Assembly: GCA_016722515.1 (NCBI GenBank)
Contig: JADKJE010000013.1
Location: 1 to 31,754 of the forward strand
Length of the DNA stretch: 31,754 nt
DNA from: Alphaproteobacteria bacterium
GTDB taxonomy: Bacteria > Pseudomonadota > Alphaproteobacteria > Rickettsiales > JADKJE01
Direction: 5' to 3'
Both the position numbers and the translations under genes were made by a program. Below are positions 15,142 to 22,141 of this stretch, piece after piece (position 1 is the first letter of the stretch; the number at the start of each line of letters is the position of its first letter). Under the pieces are notes generated by a model. The model was not told where the DNA came from. It was given only the letters and a program-made list of their open reading frames with translations, and searched no databases.

Positions 15142-15704
15142 TTAAGAAGCTCCAGCACAAAGGCAAATATCAGCCGTCGCGTCGGTGCAAGCTAAAAGCG
15201 CCTTTGATGTTGTTTCTTGGCAACTACGCAAGCGTTGGTACAGGTTGTATTACATGCCTGATTGGCTACAGACACGAGAGTCCAGCCGAGATCGGATGTG
15301 GTAGTAGATAGTACCTGTCCCGTGAACGTGGATGTTCCGGTGCTGGAAATAGAAAGTCGGTCAGAGCCAGTAGTTTTAAGAGCTACTGCCCCGGCGCTGC
15401 CGGTGGCGGTCCCTATGCTAACTCCTCCCGTTTGGCTTACTTCCTGCTTTCCGTAGACAGCTATGTACCCACCTCTAGTTTCATTACAAATAGCCCCTCC
15501 GCCTCCACTAAAGCAGATAGATGCCGAATCGGTCCCGCTAACCGTATTAGCTCCAATTACCGCAGCGACTCCAGCGCCCGTTGTTACTACTGCTGTGGGG
15601 GATATGTACCCTGAGATTAAATTAGTTAAGTCTGCTCGCGTATCTCTAGGGATAACTAGCCAGCTTGTGAGTGTAAGGAGGAGCGCCCAAAGAATTGTTC
15701 TCAT
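15142..15704 (-). CDS. exported fibre-like protein, frameshifted near its end
   Basis: The signal peptide is MRTILWALLLTLTSWLVIPR...TRA, with likely cleavage after RA. The mature part is Thr/Ser/Gly-rich with repeated beta-strand elements (DRLSISSTGTSTFTGQVLST) like phage fibre shafts, then ANQACNTTCTNACVVAK. The frame ends early at 15192, but one added base in the AAA run at about 15213-15215 lets it run on as TTSKALLACTDATADICLC to a stop at 15142. A 'CNTTC..AC ... Ct.A.AD.C.CAG' ending is one I recall from fibre-like phage proteins. The restored length is 187 aa. It starts one base after the upstream stop. Confidence 0.65.
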
Positions 15705-15705
15705 C

Positions 15706-16224
15706 TTAATACCCCCACACCTGCAAGGTTCCTGATGCTGGGGTTGGAGCCCCCGGCTTTATACAAGAAACGCCACTGGACATCTTAGCCCCGTTTCCTG
15801 CGAAATTTTCATAGTGCTGAGATCCTGCGGGAACCGTAAATGGAATCGGGGTGGCGTTCGCGGCCCCGTAGGTGCAGTTTAAATCAATGTTAAACTGATT
15901 GTTAATTCTTATCGCCTTTAATGGCGCGGTATTTATTAGGGCATTTGGAGTGACTGGGAATAATGTTGGCACTGAAGTTGGAAGCATCACGGCTTGGGCA
16001 ATTGGGGTGATTTCAGCGGCTGGACCCGCCACGCTGTTTCCGCCGATAATCACCTGGGGCCTAAAATATTCATCCGTGGCAATCCCTACACCTTCAGATC
16101 CCGGAGCTCCCGGCGTCTTGACGAGCTTCTGCACTGGAGTCGGTGGCTGGTAGATAGATGGCTGCGCTAGTGCAAGGCTAGGGAGAAAGACGAACAGGGC
16201 TGCCAGTAATTTTTTCATGTCCAT
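15706..16224 (-). CDS. exported beta-rich protein, unknown
   Basis: A 172-aa protein with a textbook signal peptide (MKKLLAALFVFLPSLALAQ, counted from the second ATG at residue 3; cleavage at ALA-Q). The mature part is Pro-rich then strand-rich (EYFRPQVIIGGNSVAG, AIRINNQFNIDLNCTYG, IPFTVPAGSQHYENFAGNG), with two or three Cys, suggesting a small exported beta-sandwich. It is the first gene of the exported trio and sits directly behind a sigma70-like promoter. Whether ATG 16224 or ATG 16218 is used is open; transcription would start about there, giving a very short or absent leader. Confidence 0.7.
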   Translation of the reverse strand: MDMKKLLAALFVFLPSLALAQPSIYQPPTPVQKLVKTPGAPGSEGVGIATDEYFRPQVIIGGNSVAGPAAEITPIAQAVMLPTSVPTLFPVTPNALINTAPLKAIRINNQFNIDLNCTYGAANATPIPFTVPAGSQHYENFAGNGAKMSSGVSCIKPGAPTPASGTLQVWGY

Positions 16225-16252
16225 ATTATACCTACAAAAATCAGTCCTTCAA
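16225..16252 (-). promoter_or_regulatory. sigma70-like promoter before the exported trio
   Basis: Read on the minus strand, TTGAAG (16252-16247) lies 16 bases before a perfect TATAAT (16230-16225). It sits in the only sizeable gap (52 bases) in this part of the operon. The expected start of transcription falls 6-8 bases after the -10, within the ATGGACATGAAA at the gene start, so the message would be nearly leaderless. Strength and use are unproven. Confidence 0.55.
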
Positions 16253-16276
16253 AGGGTGCAAAAACGGTTCAAGTCT

Positions 16277-17038
16277 CTACTTAAGTCCTAAGAATTTAGC
16301 TGTAGTTAGGAGTTTCTGGAGTCTTTCCCCAAAAGTTCCACTATCATTGTTATCTACGAGCAGCGAAGCCCACGGATTGCCAGCACCACCAGCGTCGTTC
16401 AACTTCTCGCCCATCGTTCCAGTTTCATTAAATGCAGTAGCGAGCGCCCCCCAGACTGCGGCTGCGATTGTTTCATTTGTAATATCGCCACCAGCTACTA
16501 GGATATCAGCCGACAAAGCTGCCTTTGCGGTAATTGCGGCATCGGAGACATCTCCGCTTCCGGTCACTTCGGAAACCATGCTTGCAAGCGCCCCAAGCGC
16601 CCCCTCTAGGTCGCCGGAGCCTACTAATGCTGCTACGGCCTCAAGCTTTCCCTTAATATTTGCGGTTATGGAGCCAGAGCCGGTAAGGGCCGCCACGGCA
16701 GAGGCAATTAGCCCTAGTGCCGCGTTGCTAACAGTTCCACTTCCCGTGAGTGCGCCAGTGGCATTTCTTCCCCCGGCCAGATTGGCACCGCTAATAGCCC
16801 CTATTCCTTCGAGCCTGTTTCTACTCGTCAGCCCGCCAGCCGTTAGGGCTAGGTTGAAGCCATAAGGAGGATTATATCCAGTTGGGAGAGTGTCCCTGTC
16901 GGTAACGTCCGTTACTATGTGATCGCCTACAAAGAAATTAAGCCAACGCGAACCCTTAAAGAAACGAGTTGGATCGGTTGGTCCCCCGATTGCCCTCCCT
17001 GGGTTAGCATTGAACACGTTGTAGTTACCAAGTAGCAT
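16277..17038 (-). CDS. repeat-containing tail/virion protein
   Basis: The start is placed at the ATG at 17038 (GGAAC upstream, one base after the previous stop), giving 253 aa. The N-terminal ~70 residues form a distinct domain with WLNFFVGDHIVTDVT. A series of ~21-residue units follows, each with a G-S-G turn (ALTGSGTVSN, ALTGSGSITA, ALVGSGDLEG, EVTGSGDVSD). The end carries AAAVWGALATAFNETGTMGE and a second GTFGERL. Such GSG repeats with a terminal 'VW.a......GT.GE.lN' segment occur in phage tail and head-associated proteins of unknown role. A structural function is inferred from the location among virion genes. Confidence 0.7.
   Translation of the reverse strand: MLLGNYNVFNANPGRAIGGPTDPTRFFKGSRWLNFFVGDHIVTDVTDRDTLPTGYNPPYGFNLALTAGGLTSRNRLEGIGAISGANLAGGRNATGALTGSGTVSNAALGLIASAVAALTGSGSITANIKGKLEAVAALVGSGDLEGALGALASMVSEVTGSGDVSDAAITAKAALSADILVAGGDITNETIAAAVWGALATAFNETGTMGEKLNDAGGAGNPWASLLVDNNDSGTFGERLQKLLTTAKFLGLK
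16487..16807 (-). repeat. ~21-residue GSG repeat array in coding sequence
   Basis: Five to six consecutive units of 20-22 residues with a Gly-x-Gly turn at regular spacing: successive motifs start 21, 21, 20, 20 and 22 residues apart. The first (GIG) and last (AGG) units are degenerate. Between turns each unit has an Ala-rich helix-like stretch. Confidence 0.75.
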
Positions 17039-17039
17039 C

Positions 17040-18212
17040 TTAGTTCCAGACAAAATCTAAATGGCCAGAGAACGCTGAGCTTAATGGGGTAGCGACACCA
17101 GAGCCAACAAGTAAGTAGAGAGCGGCCCCGTCGTACACTCTAGGGAGGGACGGAGTTTCTGTTACGAAGTTTCTTTCAGCCGCAAGTCCAAGAGTAGATA
17201 GCGGGAATCGCCCAAGCTCTTTAATTAGAGCTACGGAATATTCACCAGAAACGTAAGAGGTTGAGTTTTGGATAGTATTCACCTCGGCTATTCCTGCATC
17301 TCCAGCTTGCAGCGGAACTTGGTAGTTGTACTTACCTGTACCAGTAGCTCCGGTGTAGAGAATATGCGAATTGCTTGCGGCTGTTTTCCCGATAGGGAGG
17401 ACTGTTGGAGTTGCCCTTGAGGTCGCCTGACTTGAGTTAGTATACCCAAGTGAGAGGTTGGGCGTAGCAGCGCCAAGCGCAGTCGCGTTAGAGTTAAAAA
17501 AGATTGCCTGAAGCCCAGCCCCGTTTGTGTACCTAGAGAGAAGCCTTGACATGGTGTGGGTGCCAGTTCCAGCGTCTGTAATGTTTATAGCGGTTCCGGC
17601 GATTGCATTGGCGTAGGATGTTGCAAGTTTAAACGTGGTATCGCTTACTCTAATTACATAGTAGTCGGTAGCTAGTGCCAGTCCAGCAGGGAGGGTTGTG
17701 GTGGTAGTAAGCCTTACTCTTGTTCCTGTTAAAATATTGCTTGGATAGTTTGCCGTGCTCGTATGAGTGCAAATATCCGTTGAGGCATCGGCAGTGAATG
17801 TATCAGACTCGGAGAGGGTGTTCGTGGTTGCCTGTGCAGTGGTTGTAGTAACCCCAGTCACTCGGTAAAAGCCAATCACATCAACTAGCGCAACTACGGC
17901 TGGAACTACCGTAGCGGCAGCAGAAACGCAAGAGCCGTTAAGAATGTATTTATAGTAAGTAGGTTGAACCGCGCCCCCATGAGGAAGCGCCCCCGCGTTT
18001 GTCGTGCTATCTTTCACCGCCTGAAAAGTGAGCGCCGTTCCAGCATTAAAGATCGCATCGGCTGGAGGATTGCCCGCGCCACGAAAGAGAGTATGCCATT
18101 CATTCGCTACCGCAGCGGTAGTTGGATTAAAGTTCTTGCCGAACATGGCTTTGAATGTTTGCCCGTTTGACATGGCTGAAACTAATTGATCGTAGCTTGA
18201 AAATCCTGGCAT
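17040..18212 (-). CDS. virion structural protein, paralogue A with inserted module
   Basis: The product is 390 aa, with GGAG before its ATG. It shares an ordered set of segments with the gene at 18216-19073: an N-terminal helix, RYTNGAGLQAI, LGYTNSSQATSRATPTVLPI, LQAGDAGIAEVNTIQ, ALIKELGRFPL, LPRVYDGAALYLL and a final HLDFVWN. That makes the two genes ancient duplicates. It differs by an extra ~90-residue Thr-rich block (residues ~134-222). Proteins opening with 'MP.F.SYDQLV.A...GQ.F...F.KNF' recur in phage structural regions. Probably an abundant beta-rich virion component (head, tail or whisker); exact position unknown. Confidence 0.75.
   Translation of the reverse strand: MPGFSSYDQLVSAMSNGQTFKAMFGKNFNPTTAAVANEWHTLFRGAGNPPADAIFNAGTALTFQAVKDSTTNAGALPHGGAVQPTYYKYILNGSCVSAAATVVPAVVALVDVIGFYRVTGVTTTTAQATTNTLSESDTFTADASTDICTHTSTANYPSNILTGTRVRLTTTTTLPAGLALATDYYVIRVSDTTFKLATSYANAIAGTAINITDAGTGTHTMSRLLSRYTNGAGLQAIFFNSNATALGAATPNLSLGYTNSSQATSRATPTVLPIGKTAASNSHILYTGATGTGKYNYQVPLQAGDAGIAEVNTIQNSTSYVSGEYSVALIKELGRFPLSTLGLAAERNFVTETPSLPRVYDGAALYLLVGSGVATPLSSAFSGHLDFVWN
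17547..17813 (-). other. inserted beta module in paralogue A
   Basis: Residues ~134-222 of the 390-aa protein have no counterpart in its paralogue. The core reads LPAGLALATDYYVIRVSDTT, then FKLATSYANAIAGTAINITD and AGTGTHT, a module I recall from unrelated phage tail proteins ('LPaGL...TdYYVIrv....FkLAtS...A..GtaI.itd.GtGthT'). It is flanked by similar short sequences (NTLS before, RLLS after), consistent with insertion at a loop. Confidence 0.6.
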
Positions 18213-18215
18213 AAA

Positions 18216-19073
18216 CTAGCTCCAAATTACCTTCAAATCACCCATTAATAATGTAGCGGCTAAGGTTCCGTTCGGTAAACACAAGAAACTTAAAAACGCA
18301 TTGTCTTCAATTTTTGGAAGGGCCATAGAATGAATAAGGAAATCTTTTTCTACTGGAGTTGTTTCTTTAATGGCAATCTGAGCAATCGGCTTTACTAGAA
18401 TGAGCGTGAATAATCCTACATCCGCGCCAAGCATCGTAACGCTCTCGATTGACCTAATTCCAGAATCCCCATCTTGCAGTCCAATGAACGGATTAGCTGA
18501 GGCTTGAGTTGCCGTAGCTGAAGTTACAATGGTTCCGATAGCCGCTGATGAGTTCTGCGTTACCGTCTGCGAAGTTCTGCCAGAAACACCATCCGAGTTA
18601 GTGTAAGTAAGATAAAACCGCTGACCGCCTGTTCTTCCCGCTACCGATACAGCTATTGCCTGAACTCCCTTTCCGTCTGTGTATCTAGGGAGCGTAACAG
18701 AATTATCCATCGCCTGTGGATCTGTGGTGGAATCATCACATGATGGGTAATAGAGAAGATAATCACAAAGGAACATGCTCATAGGGAGGGCGGTTACGAC
18801 GCTCGCCATTGCAGTAATAAGTCTTAGCTTCTGAACGTCTGGAGTTGTGTTTGGTCCATGAAAAAATCCCCCATCTAGCGACTGGCTTATAATTTTTGCG
18901 GTAGTAGGCGGAGCATCAAACCAATACTTAGGTGGCGGATTACCAGGAGACATCGAGAGGTCAAACCAAAGACCAGCCGTGGTAACTTGGGACGGGGTTT
19001 TTCTCCAGGCATAGCGCCTTGACTTGCCAGCTAGCTCGGCATCTGTCATTTCCCTAAGTCCCGCAATGCTCAT
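18216..19073 (-). CDS. virion structural protein, paralogue B
   Basis: A 285-aa protein starting in an ATGA overlap with the zinc-ribbon gene upstream. The opening SIAGLREMTDAELAGKSRRY, then GLWFDLSMSPGNPPPKYWFD, is a conserved-looking head I associate with phage structural protein pairs. The remainder aligns by eye with the 390-aa neighbour (LPRYTDGKGVQAI, YLTYTNSDGVSGRTSQTV, LQDGDSGIRSIESV, ALPKIEDNAFLSFL, DLKVIWS). A DYLLYYPSCDDS segment is present where the paralogue carries its insert boundary. It is probably the ancestral form. A structural role is inferred. Confidence 0.75.
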   Translation of the reverse strand: MSIAGLREMTDAELAGKSRRYAWRKTPSQVTTAGLWFDLSMSPGNPPPKYWFDAPPTTAKIISQSLDGGFFHGPNTTPDVQKLRLITAMASVVTALPMSMFLCDYLLYYPSCDDSTTDPQAMDNSVTLPRYTDGKGVQAIAVSVAGRTGGQRFYLTYTNSDGVSGRTSQTVTQNSSAAIGTIVTSATATQASANPFIGLQDGDSGIRSIESVTMLGADVGLFTLILVKPIAQIAIKETTPVEKDFLIHSMALPKIEDNAFLSFLCLPNGTLAATLLMGDLKVIWS

Positions 19074-19264
19074 TGGTGGTTAGCCTCTTCCTGTTTTTTT
19101 TGCTCTCCATCACCGAAATCACCGAACGTAGAATCCCCTCTACAGGTGGCACTACATTCGGCAATTATCGTTGCGTCTCTATGATCGCATAGCCTTAAGG
19201 CGCTATCCCCTGATACGAGAACTCCCCTTCCGCATTCAGCGCATTTGTACTTAGTTTTTTCCAT
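19070..19264 (-). CDS. small zinc-ribbon protein in structural operon
   Basis: The product is 64 aa. It begins with a Cys pair (YKCAECGRG, C8/C11), followed by RLCDHRDATIIAECSATCRG, giving four or five Cys plus a His for one zinc site. The tail is acidic and Gln-rich. It lies tightly between the paralogue B gene (ATGA overlap) and the gene ending at 19265. Similar ribbons accompany these structural pairs in other phages as I recall, but no function has been assigned. Confidence 0.65.
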   Translation of the reverse strand: MEKTKYKCAECGRGVLVSGDSALRLCDHRDATIIAECSATCRGDSTFGDFGDGEQKKQEEANHQ

Positions 19265-19698
19265 TTAGGCCTCCGTGACGGTAAGGGCTCCGGCGGCAAA
19301 TTGAGGCTGAATCAGGTTAGCTACCGCAAGGGAGCTATTAAGGGCTCCTGCGTATAGAACCGTTCCAGCTCCAGAGCTCGCCGTTCCAATGGCTACGTGG
19401 TGATTGTATTTCCAGACGCTCCACACTGAGGGAACTGTGCTAGTGCTGCGTTGGCTGTTGCGGCTGCTGCTGGCGCATCCCACCCACCAGTGGTTCTGGC
19501 TACGGCGATTCTTGTGTAGTTTGTGTAGGTAGCTTCGTTTGTAAGCTGGCTGTTCCCGACCCCAGGATCTGCCGTATGAAGACTTAAGTATAGATCTGTC
19601 TTTGGGGAAGATGTGTCATTTTCCGCTAAGTCTGCCCATGCAGTCGCGTTAAATAAAAGTGCTAAGAGTGAGTTACAAGTTGCTGTGCTTTTTGGCAT
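19265..19698 (-). CDS. conserved virion protein, frameshifted as read
   Basis: The N-terminal frame (ATG at 19698, GAGGG upstream) gives DLYLSLHTADPGVGNSQLTN, EATYTNYTRIAVARTTGGWD and ends ...QFPQCGASGNTITT at 19393. The neighbouring frame then carries HVAIGTASSGAGTVLYAGAL...QPQFAAGALTVTEA to 19265. Adding one base near the CC/GG at 19399-19400 makes a single ~144-aa protein. The order 'L.LhtadPg..g.q...EatYtnY.R..v.RT..GW' then 'hvaiGt...Gag..ly.G.L' and 'p.faaGaLtvte' is a well-known conserved phage structural family of unassigned role. Confidence 0.75.
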
Positions 19699-19706
19699 AC
19701 GCCCTC

Positions 19707-19946
19707 TTACAAGTAAGTTAAACTGGCTCTATCGTCCCAAACATTATCAAAGTTAGAGTCGCCATCTGCGAATGTCGTTACAAGCCCAGTGGTTTCATCT
19801 AATTTCTTTATCTGCCACACAGCGTCTGCGGTGCTTGAGCCTGGAAGGGCCGACCCAACGTAGGTCACTGGAGCACCCGAATCGTCAACTAACGTAGCAT
19901 AGGTTGGCTGAACCGTCTGCTCACCATGTGGAGTAAAGACTTGCAT
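19707..19946 (-). CDS. small virion protein, hypothetical
   Basis: A 79-aa protein with GAGGAAG before the ATG. It contains TVQPTYATLVDDSGAPVTYV and AVWQIKKLDETTGLVTTFAD, a pattern ('...Vw.I.r......t..adGds.fd..WddRasL.Y') often seen in short proteins next to phage tail and head accessory genes. It ends with NVWDDRASLTYL. Probably a beta-rich virion component; no enzymatic residues. Position and composition support a structural role only. Confidence 0.65.
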   Translation of the reverse strand: MQVFTPHGEQTVQPTYATLVDDSGAPVTYVGSALPGSSTADAVWQIKKLDETTGLVTTFADGDSNFDNVWDDRASLTYL

Positions 19947-19947
19947 G

Positions 19948-20271
19948 TTACGCTTCCTCCGCTCCTGTAATTACATAATCAACTGATGTTGCGTCCGTAG
20001 AATTGCCCTCAATCAAGTCCCCGGCCTCTAGGTTTAGCGCCTCGTCCTTATCAATAACTCTCGCTGACTGTCTTGGGGCTAGGCTTATAAACGCTACTTG
20101 CCTGGAGGTAGATCCAGCCTTTACGAAAATCTCAACATCCTGATTGGTTGCTGCGGCGTTATACACCGAGAAGAATTTTACATAGGAGGTAGTAGCTGCC
20201 GGAACCGTGTAAAGAGTTCCCTTGGCATTAGCAAGCTGCCCCTCAGCTAATACTTTAACCGAAATAGTCAT
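19948..20271 (-). CDS. small beta-sandwich virion protein
   Basis: A 107-aa protein with a one-base overlap (TGATG) with the upstream gene. It contains VLAEGQLANAKGTLYTVPAA, SYVKFFSVYNAAATNQDVEI and ARVIDKDEALNLEAGDLIEG. This is the classic strand pattern of short phage decoration or tail-accessory beta-sandwiches ('...G.l....tlYtvPa..t.yvk...v.N....q.v.....G....i....l..ges...~~~~.l..Gd.i'). A structural role in the virion is likely; its place is not determined. Confidence 0.7.
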   Translation of the reverse strand: MTISVKVLAEGQLANAKGTLYTVPAATTSYVKFFSVYNAAATNQDVEIFVKAGSTSRQVAFISLAPRQSARVIDKDEALNLEAGDLIEGNSTDATSVDYVITGAEEA

Positions 20272-20627
20272 CAGTAACCCATAAACAGAAGTCTTTTTAT
20301 ATTGCCGTCTGGTATGGCTGTAGCTGAGCCAGCAGTCACTCTACCTTTTTCATCTACCGTCACACTTTCGTAGGTTCCCGCAGAAACCCCGGAGGGGGTA
20401 AGGTCGAGCGTTGCGGCACCACCAGCGCCACCATCCGTTATTTCAATGTTAGTGCTCCCCGTTAGTGTCCTCGCGTTTGGAATTGCTGCGTTTGGTGAGA
20501 GCACCAAGTAAACAAGATCCGCTACTCCAGAAATTATAGTGCTTTGCTTTACAAGCGACTCTAACCACTTTCTTCCCAGGAAAGAGTTTAGGTCTGCTGG
20601 TGGCCTTGATAGTGGAGTAATCGCCAT
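20271..20627 (-). CDS. small fibre-like virion protein
   Basis: The product is 118 aa, starting in a TAATG overlap. After a helical opening (DLNSFLGRKWLESLVKQS) it has ARTLTGSTNIEITDGGAGGA, LDLTPSGVSAGTYESVTVDE and KGRVTAG, the 'a.g.Yt.VtVD.kGRVtag' segment typical of phage tail-fibre shafts. It is too short to be a whole fibre, so it may be a small adaptor or tip. It directly follows the gp10-like gene. Confidence 0.7.
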   Translation of the reverse strand: MAITPLSRPPADLNSFLGRKWLESLVKQSTIISGVADLVYLVLSPNAAIPNARTLTGSTNIEITDGGAGGAATLDLTPSGVSAGTYESVTVDEKGRVTAGSATAIPDGNIKRLLFMGY

Positions 20628-22140
20628 TACCTAAGCTCCGTAATGTCTTCTTGTGCGTTGCTTAAGACAAGGGGGGTGTTGTCCGAACATGAAATCTCGT
20701 ACTGCCTTGACTCGTAAGTTCCGAGTCTAAATAGTTTTACGTGGAAATTTCTATCTCCAAGGGCACCAAGATCGATATGCTCAATGTTAGACCACTCACC
20801 AGTCCCATCATCTCTGTATCTAAGCATTAGAATTGGGTTACTCATTTATAAAGTCTCCCGTATTCGGTGAGCCCGCCGCTGCTGCCACGCTATTGTCTTC
20901 CGGTGCCGGGTCGCCTCTCGTTACTCTAAAGCTAAGTTGTTCGCATCTTTTCCGCTTAGAGTTCCCGTGATCTATCCAGCCAGTCTGTCTTAAGAATTTA
21001 AATGCCTTGTAGCGAGTTCCTACCATATCAACTCTCGATTTTGATTCGAGGGCCGCAATGTATTTGGCCTTTTTCCCTACAAGGGTTTTCCCGGAGGTTA
21101 AATCTTTTGCGGAAGATCTAATATCATATGCTTTCCACTCTAGGGCTTCTGAGTCCCAGTGTGCCCACTCGCACCAGTTTTCAGAGACTGGATCGTAGAC
21201 AAGAGTTCTGTCTTCGGTCGGGAAATAGAATATGCAGTGCTCCTGCCCGTCATGCTGAACGTAGCTACCGATACAGTCCGTCACTGTTCCGAATTTTGCT
21301 AGTTCCTTGTCGTATTGACTGCCCAGGAATTTTACGTTTGTTCCCGTAAACTCAACAAACTGTCTTGTATGCCCAAGCCAAATAATTGAGTTCCCGCGAA
21401 TAATTGGAGAGTATTTAGCGAGACATCCAATTTGAATTAATCCGCCAGGGATTCTACTGAAGGGAGTGCTTCCGTCGTTTTCCCAGATTTCAGTGGAAAC
21501 AGTTCCGAGTAAATAAACCTGTCTCTGTACAATTAGCATGGCCTGATTCTTATCTGGATTTCCTTCGGCTGACGCAAAGTTTAATGCAAGCCAAGAAGTT
21601 CTAGGGCTCCCCACTGCGGGAATTTCAGACCAGTAGAACTTATTATCAGCGTTATTGCCGCCACCATTAATTGCAAGCAGATATCCGTCTAGATATCCAA
21701 TGAGTAACTCGATCTGGCGCTTCCGTGTCGGTGATTTCAGCGATAACCCCAGAGGAGTTTACATAATTAATTCTTCCGCCAGCCGCCATGTAAACAAAAT
21801 CGCCGTCCGTTGCGAAGCTTGTTACATTGCTACCGTGCCCGAATGTAACCGTTGCTGCTGGGAATTTCTCTACTAGAAATTCAGTCTGAGTAGTATCCAC
21901 CTCGTTGAGTGAAACATAGCCTTCGTCTATTGAGACGATGAGATTTTTATCTGGCCAGTGAAACAGGCCGTCGTTACGACGACCACCGGAGTTCTTCGCT
22001 AGGATTTCTCCCGGCCTAATATTTAACCCGCCCTTCCCATCAATAAATCCGTTGTACTGAACAAACGCATCGTCAGTTAGAACAGATCCATCCGCGTTCT
22101 TATAAGTTGGAGTAAAGAGTGGGATGGGGAGAAATGGCAT
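20627..22140 (-). CDS. P22 gp10-like tail stabilisation protein, split by frameshifts
   Basis: Three consecutive frames together read as one ~504-aa protein; P22 gp10 is 472 aa. Part 1 runs from the ATG at 22140 (MPFLPIPLFTPTYKN, DGKGGLNIRPGEILAKNSGG) to about 21697, where it goes out of frame just before YLDGYLLAINGG. Part 2 is GSPRTSWLALNFASAEGNPD, KNQAMLIVQRQVYLLGTVST, WLDHG-like GWIDHGNSKRKRCEQLSFRV. Part 3, after 20845, gives LMLRYRDDGTGEWSNIEHID and LGTYESRQYEISCSDNTPLV. These are family hallmarks: the R-P-G start, the beta-propeller repeats and the C-terminal RDDG/W..E/lG/R.R block. The protein plugs the portal and tail after packaging. The 3' piece might instead be a separate coupled gene. 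Confidence 0.75.
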
Positions 22141-22141
22141 C

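Noticed and set aside
16347..16865. 172-aa plus-strand frame opposite the GSG repeat protein
   Set aside because: Ala/Pro/Ser bias mirrors the repeats on the other strand; there is no RBS and no place in an operon.
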